From Bacteroidia bacterium (GTDB lineage Bacteria > Bacteroidota > Bacteroidia > Flavobacteriales > Flavobacteriaceae), in assembly GCA_030427585.1 (NCBI GenBank), contig JAUIBW010000013.1:62001-126000 (forward strand): 64,000 bases of DNA, written 5' to 3'. The position numbers and the translations under genes are program-made. This document shows, one piece after another, positions 25,964 through 33,968 of this stretch (position 1 is the first letter of the stretch; each line of letters starts with the position of its first letter). The notes below the pieces were generated by a model. That model searched no databases, was not told the DNA's origin, and was given only the letters and a program-made list of their open reading frames with translations.

Positions 25964-26665
25964 ATGATGAGAAAAAATATTCTTCTTATAGGTGGAAGTC
26001 ACGGAATTGGTTTTGAAATTGCCTTAAAATTATATAATGAGCACAATGTTTTTATTGCTTCAAGAACTTCAGAAAATCTGGGGAATCTAGAAGTAACTCA
26101 TATACCTTACGATGCATCAAAAGATGAAATTGAAATTTCTGTTCTTCCCGAAAGAATTGATGGCTTTGTATACTGCCCAGGGAGTATCACCCTAAAACCT
26201 TTTAAAGCTTTAACTCCAAAAGCATTTGAAGAAGATATGCAAATTAATTTTATGTTTTTGGTAAAAGTCATACATACACTACTTCCAAAATTAAAAAACT
26301 CAGAACAAGCAAGTCTAGTTTTTTTTAGTACGGTTGCCGTAAAAATCGGAATGCCATTTCATACCAGTATTGCAGCGGCAAAAGGGGCAATAGAAGGATT
26401 TGCAAAAGCATTAGCCGCAGAATATGCTCCAAAATTTAGAGTAAATGTTATCGCACCATCATTAACAAATACTCCTCTTTCGAAAGGATTATTAAGTACA
26501 GAAAAAAAGACAGAACTTATGGATAATCGTCATCCTATGAAACGTGTAGGACAAGCAGAAGATATCGCAAATATTGCACGTTTTTTATTGAGTGATGATA
26601 GTAGTTGGATTACTGGTCAGGTAATTGGTGTAGATGGTGGTATGTCTACTCTTAACGTAAACTAA
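25964..26665 (+). CDS. SDR-family oxidoreductase-like protein lacking the catalytic Tyr
   Basis: The 233 residues carry a classical SDR Rossmann fold. GGSHGIG is at 10-16, a substrate Ser (S122 in FFSTVAV) is present, K140 is in the AAAKGAIEGF helix, and GVDGGMSTL closes the protein. The YxxxK motif is changed: the residue four before K140 is Ile136, so the proton-donating Tyr is missing. It may be a degenerate enzyme, use another acid, or have a binding role. It is 7 bp after the SRPBCC gene and 1 bp before the photolyase gene. Confidence 0.84.
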   Translation: MMRKNILLIGGSHGIGFEIALKLYNEHNVFIASRTSENLGNLEVTHIPYDASKDEIEISVLPERIDGFVYCPGSITLKPFKALTPKAFEEDMQINFMFLVKVIHTLLPKLKNSEQASLVFFSTVAVKIGMPFHTSIAAAKGAIEGFAKALAAEYAPKFRVNVIAPSLTNTPLSKGLLSTEKKTELMDNRHPMKRVGQAEDIANIARFLLSDDSSWITGQVIGVDGGMSTLNVN

Positions 26666-26666
26666 T

Positions 26667-27974
26667 ATGAGAAAGAAAGTCGTTGTATTCTGGTTTAGAA
26701 GAGATCTTAGATTAGATGACAATACAGGGTTTCTTGAAGCTCTAAAAGGAAAATATCCAGTCCTCCCTATTTTCATTTTTGATACTCATATCCTTGATCG
26801 TTTACCAAAACATGATGCCAGGGTAACCTTTATTTTTGAAACACTGCAAAAAATCAGGTTAGTGCTTCAAGATCAATACAAAAGTTCTTTATCGCTACAT
26901 TATGGTACTCCCGAAAACGTGTTTGAAATGCTAATTTCTCAATACGAAATACAAGAGGTATATACTAATCATGATTACGAGCCCTATGCAAAAGAAAGAG
27001 ATACCCTAATCAAAAATATTTTGCAAGAACATAAAATTCAATTACGTACATTTAAAGATCAGGTATTATTCGAAAAAGATGAAATTGTAAAAAAAGATGG
27101 CAATCCGTATGTAGTATATACTCCCTATAAAAACAAGTGGAAAGAAGTATTTGATCCCTCTCTACTAAAAATTCATTCTACAAAGTTACACCTTAACAAT
27201 TTGGTTAAGAATACCAATCTTCCTAATATAACATTACAGGAAATGGGGTTTGTAACCTCATCTATCAAAGTTCCGGATTATAATATTTCACCTGATCTTA
27301 TTCAAAATTATGAGGCAACCCGAAATTTTCCATCAAAAGAAAACGGCACTTCAAAAATAGGTCCTCATCTTCGTTTTGGAACAGTAGGAATTCGATCGGT
27401 TATCAAAAAAGCTATTGCCGAAGATAATCAAGTATTTTGGTCAGAGCTTATCTGGAGGGAGTTTTTTATGCAAATCCTATGGCATTATCCACATACAAAA
27501 GACTCATCTTTTAAGCCTAAATATGATCGAATCGAATGGAGAAATAACGAACAAGAATTCGAAAAATGGATGAACGGCGAAACAGGATATCCATTGGTAG
27601 ACGCAGGAATGCGTGAGCTTAACCAAACAGGATATATGCATAATCGTGTACGTATGGTGGTTGCTAGTTTTCTTTGCAAACATTTATTGATCGACTGGCG
27701 ATGGGGTGAGGCCTATTTTGCAGAAAAACTACTAGACTATGATATGTCTGCTAATGTAGGTAATTGGCAATGGGCGGCAGGTTCTGGTGTTGATGCGGCT
27801 CCTTATTTTAGAATCTTTAATCCAACTACGCAAATCACCAAATTCGACAAGCAACTCTCCTATATCCATACCTGGGTAAATGATATTAATGAGTTTACCT
27901 ATCCGCAACCTATGGTAGAGCATAAAATGGCGCGAGAACGTTGTCTCACGATTTATAAAAAAGCTGTCGGGTAA
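26667..27974 (+). CDS. phrB: Deoxyribodipyrimidine photolyase (class I-type)
   Basis: The 435-residue protein has the N-terminal antenna domain (VVFWFRRDLRLDDNTGF at residues 4-20) and the C-terminal FAD-binding helical domain. Key motifs are SELIWREFFMQILWHYP, MNGETGYPLVDAGMREL, and WAAGSGVDAAPYFRIFNP, which position FAD and the cyclobutane dimer. It repairs UV pyrimidine dimers with blue light. The length is a little short of the E. coli enzyme (472). It is the last gene of the three-gene operon. A cryptochrome-like or (6-4) role is less likely. Confidence 0.94.
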   Translation: MRKKVVVFWFRRDLRLDDNTGFLEALKGKYPVLPIFIFDTHILDRLPKHDARVTFIFETLQKIRLVLQDQYKSSLSLHYGTPENVFEMLISQYEIQEVYTNHDYEPYAKERDTLIKNILQEHKIQLRTFKDQVLFEKDEIVKKDGNPYVVYTPYKNKWKEVFDPSLLKIHSTKLHLNNLVKNTNLPNITLQEMGFVTSSIKVPDYNISPDLIQNYEATRNFPSKENGTSKIGPHLRFGTVGIRSVIKKAIAEDNQVFWSELIWREFFMQILWHYPHTKDSSFKPKYDRIEWRNNEQEFEKWMNGETGYPLVDAGMRELNQTGYMHNRVRMVVASFLCKHLLIDWRWGEAYFAEKLLDYDMSANVGNWQWAAGSGVDAAPYFRIFNPTTQITKFDKQLSYIHTWVNDINEFTYPQPMVEHKMARERCLTIYKKAVG

Positions 27975-28067
27975 ATCAAAAATTATAACATTTCTTTAAA
28001 ATTACTAATCCTGTTTTTTTGTAATTTACCTTATCACAATTCATTCATAAACTAATACAATAAAAAC

Positions 28068-28433
28068 ATGGATACACAACAAGTGGCCACTCGTTTAGTA
28101 GAACTCTGTCGCCTGGGAGAAAACATGCAAGCTATCAAAGAATTATACGATCAAAATGTTACCAGCAAAGAAATGCCGGGAACACCAAATGAAATAACTT
28201 CGGGTATTGATGCTGTAATTAAAAAAAGTGAAGATTGGTATGCTACCGTCGAAGAATTTCATGGTGGAGAAATATCCGAACCTGTAGTAGCAGAAAATCA
28301 TTTTAGCTGTGCCATGAAAATGGATTGTACCTTTAAAGGTCAAGGTCGTATGCAAATAGAAGAAGTTTGTGTATATAAAGTAAATGATGGTAAAATTACC
28401 GAAGAACAGTTTTTTTATTCTATATCAAACTAG
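28068..28433 (+). CDS. SnoaL/NTF2-like domain protein
   Basis: The 121 residues form the cone-shaped SnoaL/NTF2 fold: an N-terminal helix (VATRLVELCRLGENMQAIKELYD), then strands ENHFSCAMKMDCTFKGQ and MQIEEVCVYKVNDGKITEEQFFY, with the typical closing strand. The family includes steroid isomerases, polyketide cyclases and dehydratases, plus many small binding proteins of unknown role. No signal peptide. It is a single gene with about 94 bp upstream of unknown promoter. Confidence 0.8.
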   Translation: MDTQQVATRLVELCRLGENMQAIKELYDQNVTSKEMPGTPNEITSGIDAVIKKSEDWYATVEEFHGGEISEPVVAENHFSCAMKMDCTFKGQGRMQIEEVCVYKVNDGKITEEQFFYSISN

Positions 28434-28557
28434 CATACATTCAATCTAAAAAAAGTTCACTTCTTAGTGATTTGGATTTTTTATATCTTCCAAAGGCAAT
28501 CTCTTGGTATATACTTTCGTTTCTTCTATAAAACTCTTATAATGCATATATCAATGT

Positions 28558-28630
28558 ATCGATATTTGTAATTATCGGGTTTTTAATCGATATTTGTAAT
28601 TATCGGGTTTTTAATCGATATTTTAATTAT
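28558..28630 (+). repeat. Tandem 28-bp repeat, about 2.6 copies, upstream of satD
   Basis: Copies start at 28558 and 28586, with a third partial copy at 28614. Each begins with the palindromic core ATCGAT followed by ATTTGTAATTATCGGG and a T-rich end. The two full copies are identical. The ATCGATATTT blocks are spaced exactly 28 bp, close to three helical turns. The last copy is 17-33 bp upstream of the SatD ATG at 28647. They look like operators for the HTH domain of that gene. Confidence 0.8.
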
Positions 28631-28646
28631 AGATAAGTATACTAGC

Positions 28647-29246
28647 ATGATCAGTATTTTGACCGGCGATATTGTTAATTCAAGAGAACGTACTCCTGAA
28701 CAATGGATGCCCATATTAAAAGAGGTATTCGAGCACTATGGTGCCGAACCAACTGAATGGGAAATCTATAGAGGTGACAGTTTTCAAATTGAAATTCCTA
28801 TAGAAAAGGCATTAGAGACTGCATTTTTAATAAAAGCAACTGTTAAGCAATGCAAACCTCTAGATGTGCGAATAGCTATAGGAATTGGTAAAAAAACATA
28901 TACTTCAAAAAAAATTACAGAATCAAATGGTGATGCTTTTGAACGCTCTGGAGAATGTTTTGAAAACCTAAAAAAACAGAATATAGCTATAAAATCCCCC
29001 TCGAAAGAGTTCGATATTACTATAAATCTAATGCTTCGACTAGCATTACTCACCTTTAATGATTGGAAGCCTGCATATTCATCTATTGTAAAGACTGCTA
29101 TCGAAAACCCTAAAAAAACACAAGAACAATTGGCCAAATTACTGGGAAAAACTCAAAGTACAGTAAGCGAAGGACTAAAAAGATCTGGATATGAAGAAAT
29201 GAGTCAATTAATATCTTATTATATCAGTTATATAAAAACCATATGA
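28647..29246 (+). CDS. SatD-family protein with C-terminal HTH
   Basis: The 199-residue protein matches the SatD family (PF16264). Its N-terminus MISILTGDIVNSRE is a hallmark, followed by IYRGDSFQIEI and VRIAIGIGKKTY. Residues about 150-199 form a winged-HTH-like segment (QLAKLLGKTQSTVSEGLKRS). In streptococci satD is part of an acid-tolerance/SRP-related locus, but the biochemical role is not settled. The HTH and the tandem repeats just upstream suggest that it regulates its own operon. It overlaps the DUF3307 gene by 4 bp (ATGA). Confidence 0.82.
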   Translation: MISILTGDIVNSRERTPEQWMPILKEVFEHYGAEPTEWEIYRGDSFQIEIPIEKALETAFLIKATVKQCKPLDVRIAIGIGKKTYTSKKITESNGDAFERSGECFENLKKQNIAIKSPSKEFDITINLMLRLALLTFNDWKPAYSSIVKTAIENPKKTQEQLAKLLGKTQSTVSEGLKRSGYEEMSQLISYYISYIKTI

Positions 29247-29965
29247 TCGCACTAACCATAAAATTAATACTCTCTCACCTTCTTGGAGATTTTTTATTTC
29301 AACCTAATATATGGGTCCAGGATAAAGAAACAAAAAAATATAAATCATTATATCTATATCTACATATTATAATTCATACAATACTTTTATTTGTCATACT
29401 TCAATTCAACATGAAATACTGGCTGGGTGTACTTATCATTTCAATCTCTCATTTTGGAATAGATCTTCTTAAAGTTAATCTACAATCAAAAATAAACCAT
29501 AAACTTTTATTTGTTGTAGATCAACTATTTCATTTATCTATAATTGCACTTGTAGTATATTATTATCATCCATATAATATTGATTTCGATCTCTTATATC
29601 ATCCAAAAACACTACTATTTTTAATATCTTTACTACTTACTACACTAGTTGCTTCTATAGTTATGAAATTATTCATCTCTCAATGGAATATAACTGAATA
29701 TAGTACTCCAGAAAATTCGTTACCAAAAGCTGGAGCTTATATAGGCATGCTGGAACGTCTTTTGATATTTATATTTATTGTTATAGGTCGATGGGAAGGT
29801 GTAGGTTTTCTTCTAGCAGCCAAATCTGTGTTTAGATATGGAGATCTCTCTAAAGCTGGAGATAGAAAACTTACAGAATATATATTAATTGGTACTTTAT
29901 TAAGTTTTGGATTGGCTATGCTTATAGGAATCGTATATACTTATGCAGCTAAAATTATTGACTAG
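29243..29965 (+). CDS. DUF3307 integral membrane protein, partner of SatD
   Basis: The 240-residue protein has about six hydrophobic helices. The N-terminal DUF3307 pattern is LSHLLGDFLFQPNIWVQDKETKK, with YLHIIIHTILLF, and FGIDLLKVN, in which conserved His and Asp residues line the membrane. The C-terminal half shows GRWEGVGFLLAAKSVFRYGDL. SatD-DUF3307 pairs are recurrent across Firmicutes and Bacteroidota. Function is unknown. The 4-bp overlap shows translational coupling. It ends 53 bp before the convergent lysR gene. Confidence 0.85.
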   Translation: MIALTIKLILSHLLGDFLFQPNIWVQDKETKKYKSLYLYLHIIIHTILLFVILQFNMKYWLGVLIISISHFGIDLLKVNLQSKINHKLLFVVDQLFHLSIIALVVYYYHPYNIDFDLLYHPKTLLFLISLLLTTLVASIVMKLFISQWNITEYSTPENSLPKAGAYIGMLERLLIFIFIVIGRWEGVGFLLAAKSVFRYGDLSKAGDRKLTEYILIGTLLSFGLAMLIGIVYTYAAKIID

Positions 29966-30018
29966 TACCATAATCATTTATTGTATTATGATTCAGCAAA
30001 TTAACTTTTTTTTGGCCA

Positions 30019-30897
30019 TTACAAAAACTTCAGAATTTGCTGTAATGCAGGGTTTCGATTGTCTTTTTTCCAAATGACAGAAAGTATTGCTTTTTGGGGT
30101 ATTTTAGGGATCTCTAAAAACTTTATGCCCAGATCAAAACCCTGTTGTAATGAGCTAGGAACAATAGCAACCCCTAACCCACTCTCTACCAATTTAAAAA
30201 TAGTCTGTGCATGCACAGACTTATGGGTCACCTTTGGAGTAAATCCTTTATCCTCACAGATACTCATGATTTTATCATAATATAAAGAACTATAACCTGA
30301 TGAAAACAAAATAAAATGCTCTTCAGATACCTGTGCAATATTTTTAAAAGTTTTCGGTGTAAGTTGATGCTGTAAAGGTACTACCAAAGAAAAAGTATCT
30401 CTATGCACTGTTTTCATTTGAATACCCTCAGGTACACGAGCTAATCGTACAAAACCAAGATCTAACTGATCTTTTTCTACAGCTTCTACCTGTAGATGAT
30501 TTGACATCTCTTCTAAACTAAATTGTATATCTGGTAATTCTTGATTAACCTTAACTAATAATTCAGGAATAACTGTTTGCATAGCAGATCCCAAAAAACC
30601 AATTCTAATTTCTCCATTACTTCCCTGATCAATCAATCGGGCTTGTCGTATCGTAAAATCAATATGGTTAAAAATATAATCTAATTCTTTCTTAAGATAT
30701 ACTCCTGCCGCCGTTAGTGTAACCTTTCTTTTATTTCTAACAAAAAGAGAAACCCCTATGATGTCTTCCATTTGCTTAATTTGCCTGCTTAATCCCGGTT
30801 GAGAAATAAACAATCGATCTGCTGCTTTTCTGAAATGTAACTCCTCGGCTACTGCCATAAAATAAGTAAAGTGTCGAAGTTCTATCTGATAACTCAT
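30019..30897 (-). CDS. LysR-family transcriptional regulator, likely for histidine use
   Basis: The 292-residue protein has an N-terminal winged HTH (about 4-62, with FRKAADRLFISQPGLSRQIKQMED) and a C-terminal periplasmic-binding-fold effector domain (about 90-285). It is divergent from hutH with 81 bp between the two start codons. The shared region contains a nested dyad (30907-30938), so regulation of hut genes is likely, although urocanate or histidine as effector is inference. A TAATTTTG box on the minus strand (30921-30914) may be its own promoter. Enterobacterial hut is controlled by HutC, so a LysR is a different solution. Confidence 0.9.
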   Translation of the reverse strand: MSYQIELRHFTYFMAVAEELHFRKAADRLFISQPGLSRQIKQMEDIIGVSLFVRNKRKVTLTAAGVYLKKELDYIFNHIDFTIRQARLIDQGSNGEIRIGFLGSAMQTVIPELLVKVNQELPDIQFSLEEMSNHLQVEAVEKDQLDLGFVRLARVPEGIQMKTVHRDTFSLVVPLQHQLTPKTFKNIAQVSEEHFILFSSGYSSLYYDKIMSICEDKGFTPKVTHKSVHAQTIFKLVESGLGVAIVPSSLQQGFDLGIKFLEIPKIPQKAILSVIWKKDNRNPALQQILKFL

Positions 30898-30906
30898 AGT
30901 TATTAA

Positions 30907-30938
30907 TTGATAACAAAATTAGTATTTCTAATTATCAA
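30907..30938. promoter_or_regulatory. Nested inverted repeat in the lysR-hutH divergent region
   Basis: TTGATAA (30907-30913) and TTATCAA (30932-30938) form an outer dyad. AATTAG (30917-30922) and CTAATT (30928-30933) form an inner dyad with T-N11-A geometry, the usual LysR site. The inner part overlaps the minus-strand box TAATTTTG. It is well placed for repression of the regulator and activation of hutH. Confidence 0.6.
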
Positions 30939-30978
30939 AAATAGATATTATTTTAGTAAAAAATATAGAAATACGTAT

Positions 30979-32559
30979 ATGTCAACGACAACAAACCACT
31001 TTTTATTTGGAGAAGACTACCTAACTGCAGGTATAGCCATACAGATTGCCCGTGGAGAAACCACCGGAGTTATCTCTGAAACTTCTCGCAATAGCATAAA
31101 AAAAAGCCAACAGGTAGTAGAGAATATTGTAGAAAAAGGAGAACCTGTATATGGCATTAATACAGGTTTTGGACCACTTTGCACTACAAAAATATCTAAA
31201 GAAGAAACCAATATCCTACAAAGCAATATCTTGCAAAGTCATAGTGTAGGTGTTGGTGACTCTATAGACACCGAGATTGCCAAGCTTATGCTCATTCTTA
31301 AAATTCAATCTCTGGCAAAAGGATATTCTGGTATTGCAGAAAAAACATTAGACAGAATTCTTTGGCATATTAATAATGATGCCATACCAATTGTTCCTAG
31401 CCAGGGATCTGTTGGGGCATCTGGGGATTTGGCTCCGCTCTCCCATCTATTTTTACCTTTACTGGGATTAGGGAAAGTCGAATATCAAAATAAAGTAATC
31501 ACCACACAGGAGTTGTTTGTCGTCACAAATTTAAAACCTCTTGATCTTGGTCCAAAAGAAGGATTAGCTTTAATCAACGGAACTCAATTTATTGCAGCAC
31601 ATGCAGTACAGGTAGTTGCAAAATTACATAGCTGTCTTACACAAGCAGACATTATTGGGGCAATGATGATCGAGGGATTACAAGGTTCTGTAAAACCATT
31701 TTTTAAAGAACTACATCAATTACGCCCATATAAAGGAAATATCCATGTTGCTTCAAGAATAAAATCTCTATTAAAAGGTTCTGAAATTATGGAAGATCAT
31801 ATTGATTGTGATCGGGTTCAGGATCCTTATTCTTTACGCTGTATGCCACAAGTGCATGGTGCTTCAAGAAATGCATGGCTACATTTAAAGGAACTTCTTG
31901 AAGTAGAATTAAACTCGGTAACCGACAATCCAATAATAATCAACGAAAAGCTAACTATTAGTGGGGGTAGTTTTCATGGGCAACCGTTAGCTATGGCCAT
32001 TGATTATGCATGTTTGGCAGCTTCAGAACTGGGTAATATTTCGGATAGAAGAATTTACCTGGCATTAGAAGGTAATTCTCCTGGTGTTCCTAAATTATTA
32101 ATGCAAGATACAGGTATCAATTCTGGATACATGATACTACAATACACTACAGCTGCTTTAGCAAGTGAAAATAAAGGGTTATGTTTTCCTTCCAGTGCAG
32201 ATAGTATTCCTACTTCTCTGGGGCAAGAAGATCATGTAAGTATGGGATCAATCGGTGGCAGAAAAGCACTAAGAGTAATCGAAAATCTAGAGAAAATATT
32301 AGCCATAGAGTTGTTAACTGCTGCCCAGGCATTCGAGTACAGAAAACCTTTAAAATCAGGGGTTATTCTAGATGAAATTCATAAAAAAGTACGAGAAGTC
32401 GTATCTTTTGCAGATAAAGACAGGGTATTTGCAGACGATATTGAGAAAGGAATTAAAATCATCCAAAATAAAACTATAATTGCTACTGCTGATCAAGTAT
32501 CCTTAAAAGAACACGTATCTCTAGAAACACAATTCTCTAGTGAATTTGAAAAGTATTAG
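30979..32559 (+). CDS. hutH: Histidine ammonia-lyase
   Basis: From ATG 30979 the protein has 526 residues. A TTG at 30907 is in frame but falls inside the regulatory dyad. It deaminates L-histidine to urocanate. The MIO cofactor forms from A147-S148-G149 in GSVGASGDLAP, and the catalytic loop Tyr is at residue 58 in PVYGINTGFG. It opens the hut gene run. The next gene is 51 bp downstream. Confidence 0.95.
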   Translation: MSTTTNHFLFGEDYLTAGIAIQIARGETTGVISETSRNSIKKSQQVVENIVEKGEPVYGINTGFGPLCTTKISKEETNILQSNILQSHSVGVGDSIDTEIAKLMLILKIQSLAKGYSGIAEKTLDRILWHINNDAIPIVPSQGSVGASGDLAPLSHLFLPLLGLGKVEYQNKVITTQELFVVTNLKPLDLGPKEGLALINGTQFIAAHAVQVVAKLHSCLTQADIIGAMMIEGLQGSVKPFFKELHQLRPYKGNIHVASRIKSLLKGSEIMEDHIDCDRVQDPYSLRCMPQVHGASRNAWLHLKELLEVELNSVTDNPIIINEKLTISGGSFHGQPLAMAIDYACLAASELGNISDRRIYLALEGNSPGVPKLLMQDTGINSGYMILQYTTAALASENKGLCFPSSADSIPTSLGQEDHVSMGSIGGRKALRVIENLEKILAIELLTAAQAFEYRKPLKSGVILDEIHKKVREVVSFADKDRVFADDIEKGIKIIQNKTIIATADQVSLKEHVSLETQFSSEFEKY

Positions 32560-32610
32560 TCCAAAAATTAAGTAGTTCCCTTAGCTCGATGTAAAGGAAA
32601 AAAATATAAT

Positions 32611-33852
32611 ATGACAACATATACATTAATAGGCCCGATCACACAACTTATACCGTTACAAAAAACGGGTACTAAAGGTGCTATAAAAGATCAGGATCTC
32701 GAAATTATTGAAAATGCTGGTATTCTTATTGAAGGTGAAAATATTCACACCATTGGAGTTTTCTCTGATTTGAAAGAAAAAGCCAATGCCTTACATGCAG
32801 AAACCATAGAATTGCATACCGATCACGTATGTACCCCTGGTTTTATAGATGCTCATACGCATATCTGTTTTTCTGGATCAAGGGCTAATGATTATGCCAT
32901 GCGAAACGCAGGAAGATCCTATTTAGAAATAGCCGAAGCCGGTGGAGGTATCTGGGATACCGTTACCCAAACCAGAAAAGCAGAACAACAGATACTTACC
33001 GATGGAGTTATACAACGAGCTAATACCTTATTAAAAAGAGGAATTACAACTGCAGAAGTAAAAAGCGGTTATGGGCTTTCGGTCACAGAAGAACTTAAAA
33101 TGCTACGCGCCATAAAAACTGCAAATAATAGTACCACAACAGATTTAGTTGCTACCTGTCTTGCCGGGCACATATTGCCTAAGGATTTTGATGGAGATCA
33201 CAAAGCATATCTCGAAGAGATGAGCACTACCCTTTTTCCTATATTAAAAGAAGAACAGCTAACCAACCGAATCGATGCCTTTGTTGAGCAAGGTGCATTT
33301 CTCCCTTCTGATATCTACCCTTATTTTGAGAAAGCAAAACAAATGGGGTTTGATATTACCGTTCATGCAGATCAATTTAACACGGGAGGTAGCGAAGTAG
33401 CTGTAAAAGTAGGAGCTATTAGTGCAGATCATTTGGAAGCCAGTACAGAAAATGAAATACAAATGCTAGCACAAAGTAATGTGATTTCGGTTGCTTTACC
33501 CGGTGCTTCAATAGGTTTAGGATGTGATTTTACTCCTGCTCGAAAAATTTTGGATGCCGGAGGAGCATTGGCTATTGCCAGTGACTGGAATCCTGGTTCG
33601 GCACCAATGGGTGATTTACTAACCCAGGCATCTATTCTGGGAACGTTTCAAAAACTAAGTAATGCCGAAGTTCTTGCCGGAATTACATCTAGAGCGGCGG
33701 CTGCACTTAACCTAAACGACAGAGGTAGATTGGTTTCTGGAATGCTTGCCGATTTTAACCTGTTTGAAGCAGAGCATGTACATGAAATCTTTTATCACCA
33801 GGGAAAACTCCTTCCTTCTCAGGTATGGAAACGTGGAAAGTTAGTATCCTAA
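32611..33852 (+). CDS. hutI: Imidazolonepropionase
   Basis: The 413-residue amidohydrolase opens the imidazolone ring to N-formimino-L-glutamate, step three of histidine breakdown. Metal ligands H82 and H84 are in DAHTH, with further His in ITVHADQFNTGG and a metal Asp in IASDWNPGS. GYGLSVTEELKML matches the substrate loop of HutI. It follows hutH by 51 bp. The gene order hutH-hutI-hutU with HutU after HutI is typical for Bacteroidota. Confidence 0.95.
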   Translation: MTTYTLIGPITQLIPLQKTGTKGAIKDQDLEIIENAGILIEGENIHTIGVFSDLKEKANALHAETIELHTDHVCTPGFIDAHTHICFSGSRANDYAMRNAGRSYLEIAEAGGGIWDTVTQTRKAEQQILTDGVIQRANTLLKRGITTAEVKSGYGLSVTEELKMLRAIKTANNSTTTDLVATCLAGHILPKDFDGDHKAYLEEMSTTLFPILKEEQLTNRIDAFVEQGAFLPSDIYPYFEKAKQMGFDITVHADQFNTGGSEVAVKVGAISADHLEASTENEIQMLAQSNVISVALPGASIGLGCDFTPARKILDAGGALAIASDWNPGSAPMGDLLTQASILGTFQKLSNAEVLAGITSRAAAALNLNDRGRLVSGMLADFNLFEAEHVHEIFYHQGKLLPSQVWKRGKLVS

Positions 33853-33867
33853 CAGAGGAAACTTTTT

Positions 33868-33942
33868 CTGTCATCTCAAGCGAAGTCGAGAGATCATTAA
33901 GCATTATATGTAATCACATTTCGACTTCGCTCAATGTGACAG
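33868..33942. repeat. Intergenic palindromic repeat (REP-like) between hutI and hutU
   Basis: The left arm CTGTCATCTCAAGCGAAGTC (33868-33887) pairs with the right arm around GACTTCGCTCAATGTGACAG (33923-33942), leaving a long hairpin. The core AGCGAAGTCGA is a familiar dispersed intergenic motif in Bacteroidota genomes. It may reduce read-through or stabilise the upstream mRNA. Confidence 0.6.
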
Positions 33943-33968
33943 TAATTATAATTTAAAAACACTAAATA

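Noticed and set aside
28558..28630. Short CRISPR-like repeat array
   Set aside because: The units are directly adjacent with no spacer sequences and no cas genes are near, so it is a tandem repeat, not a CRISPR array.
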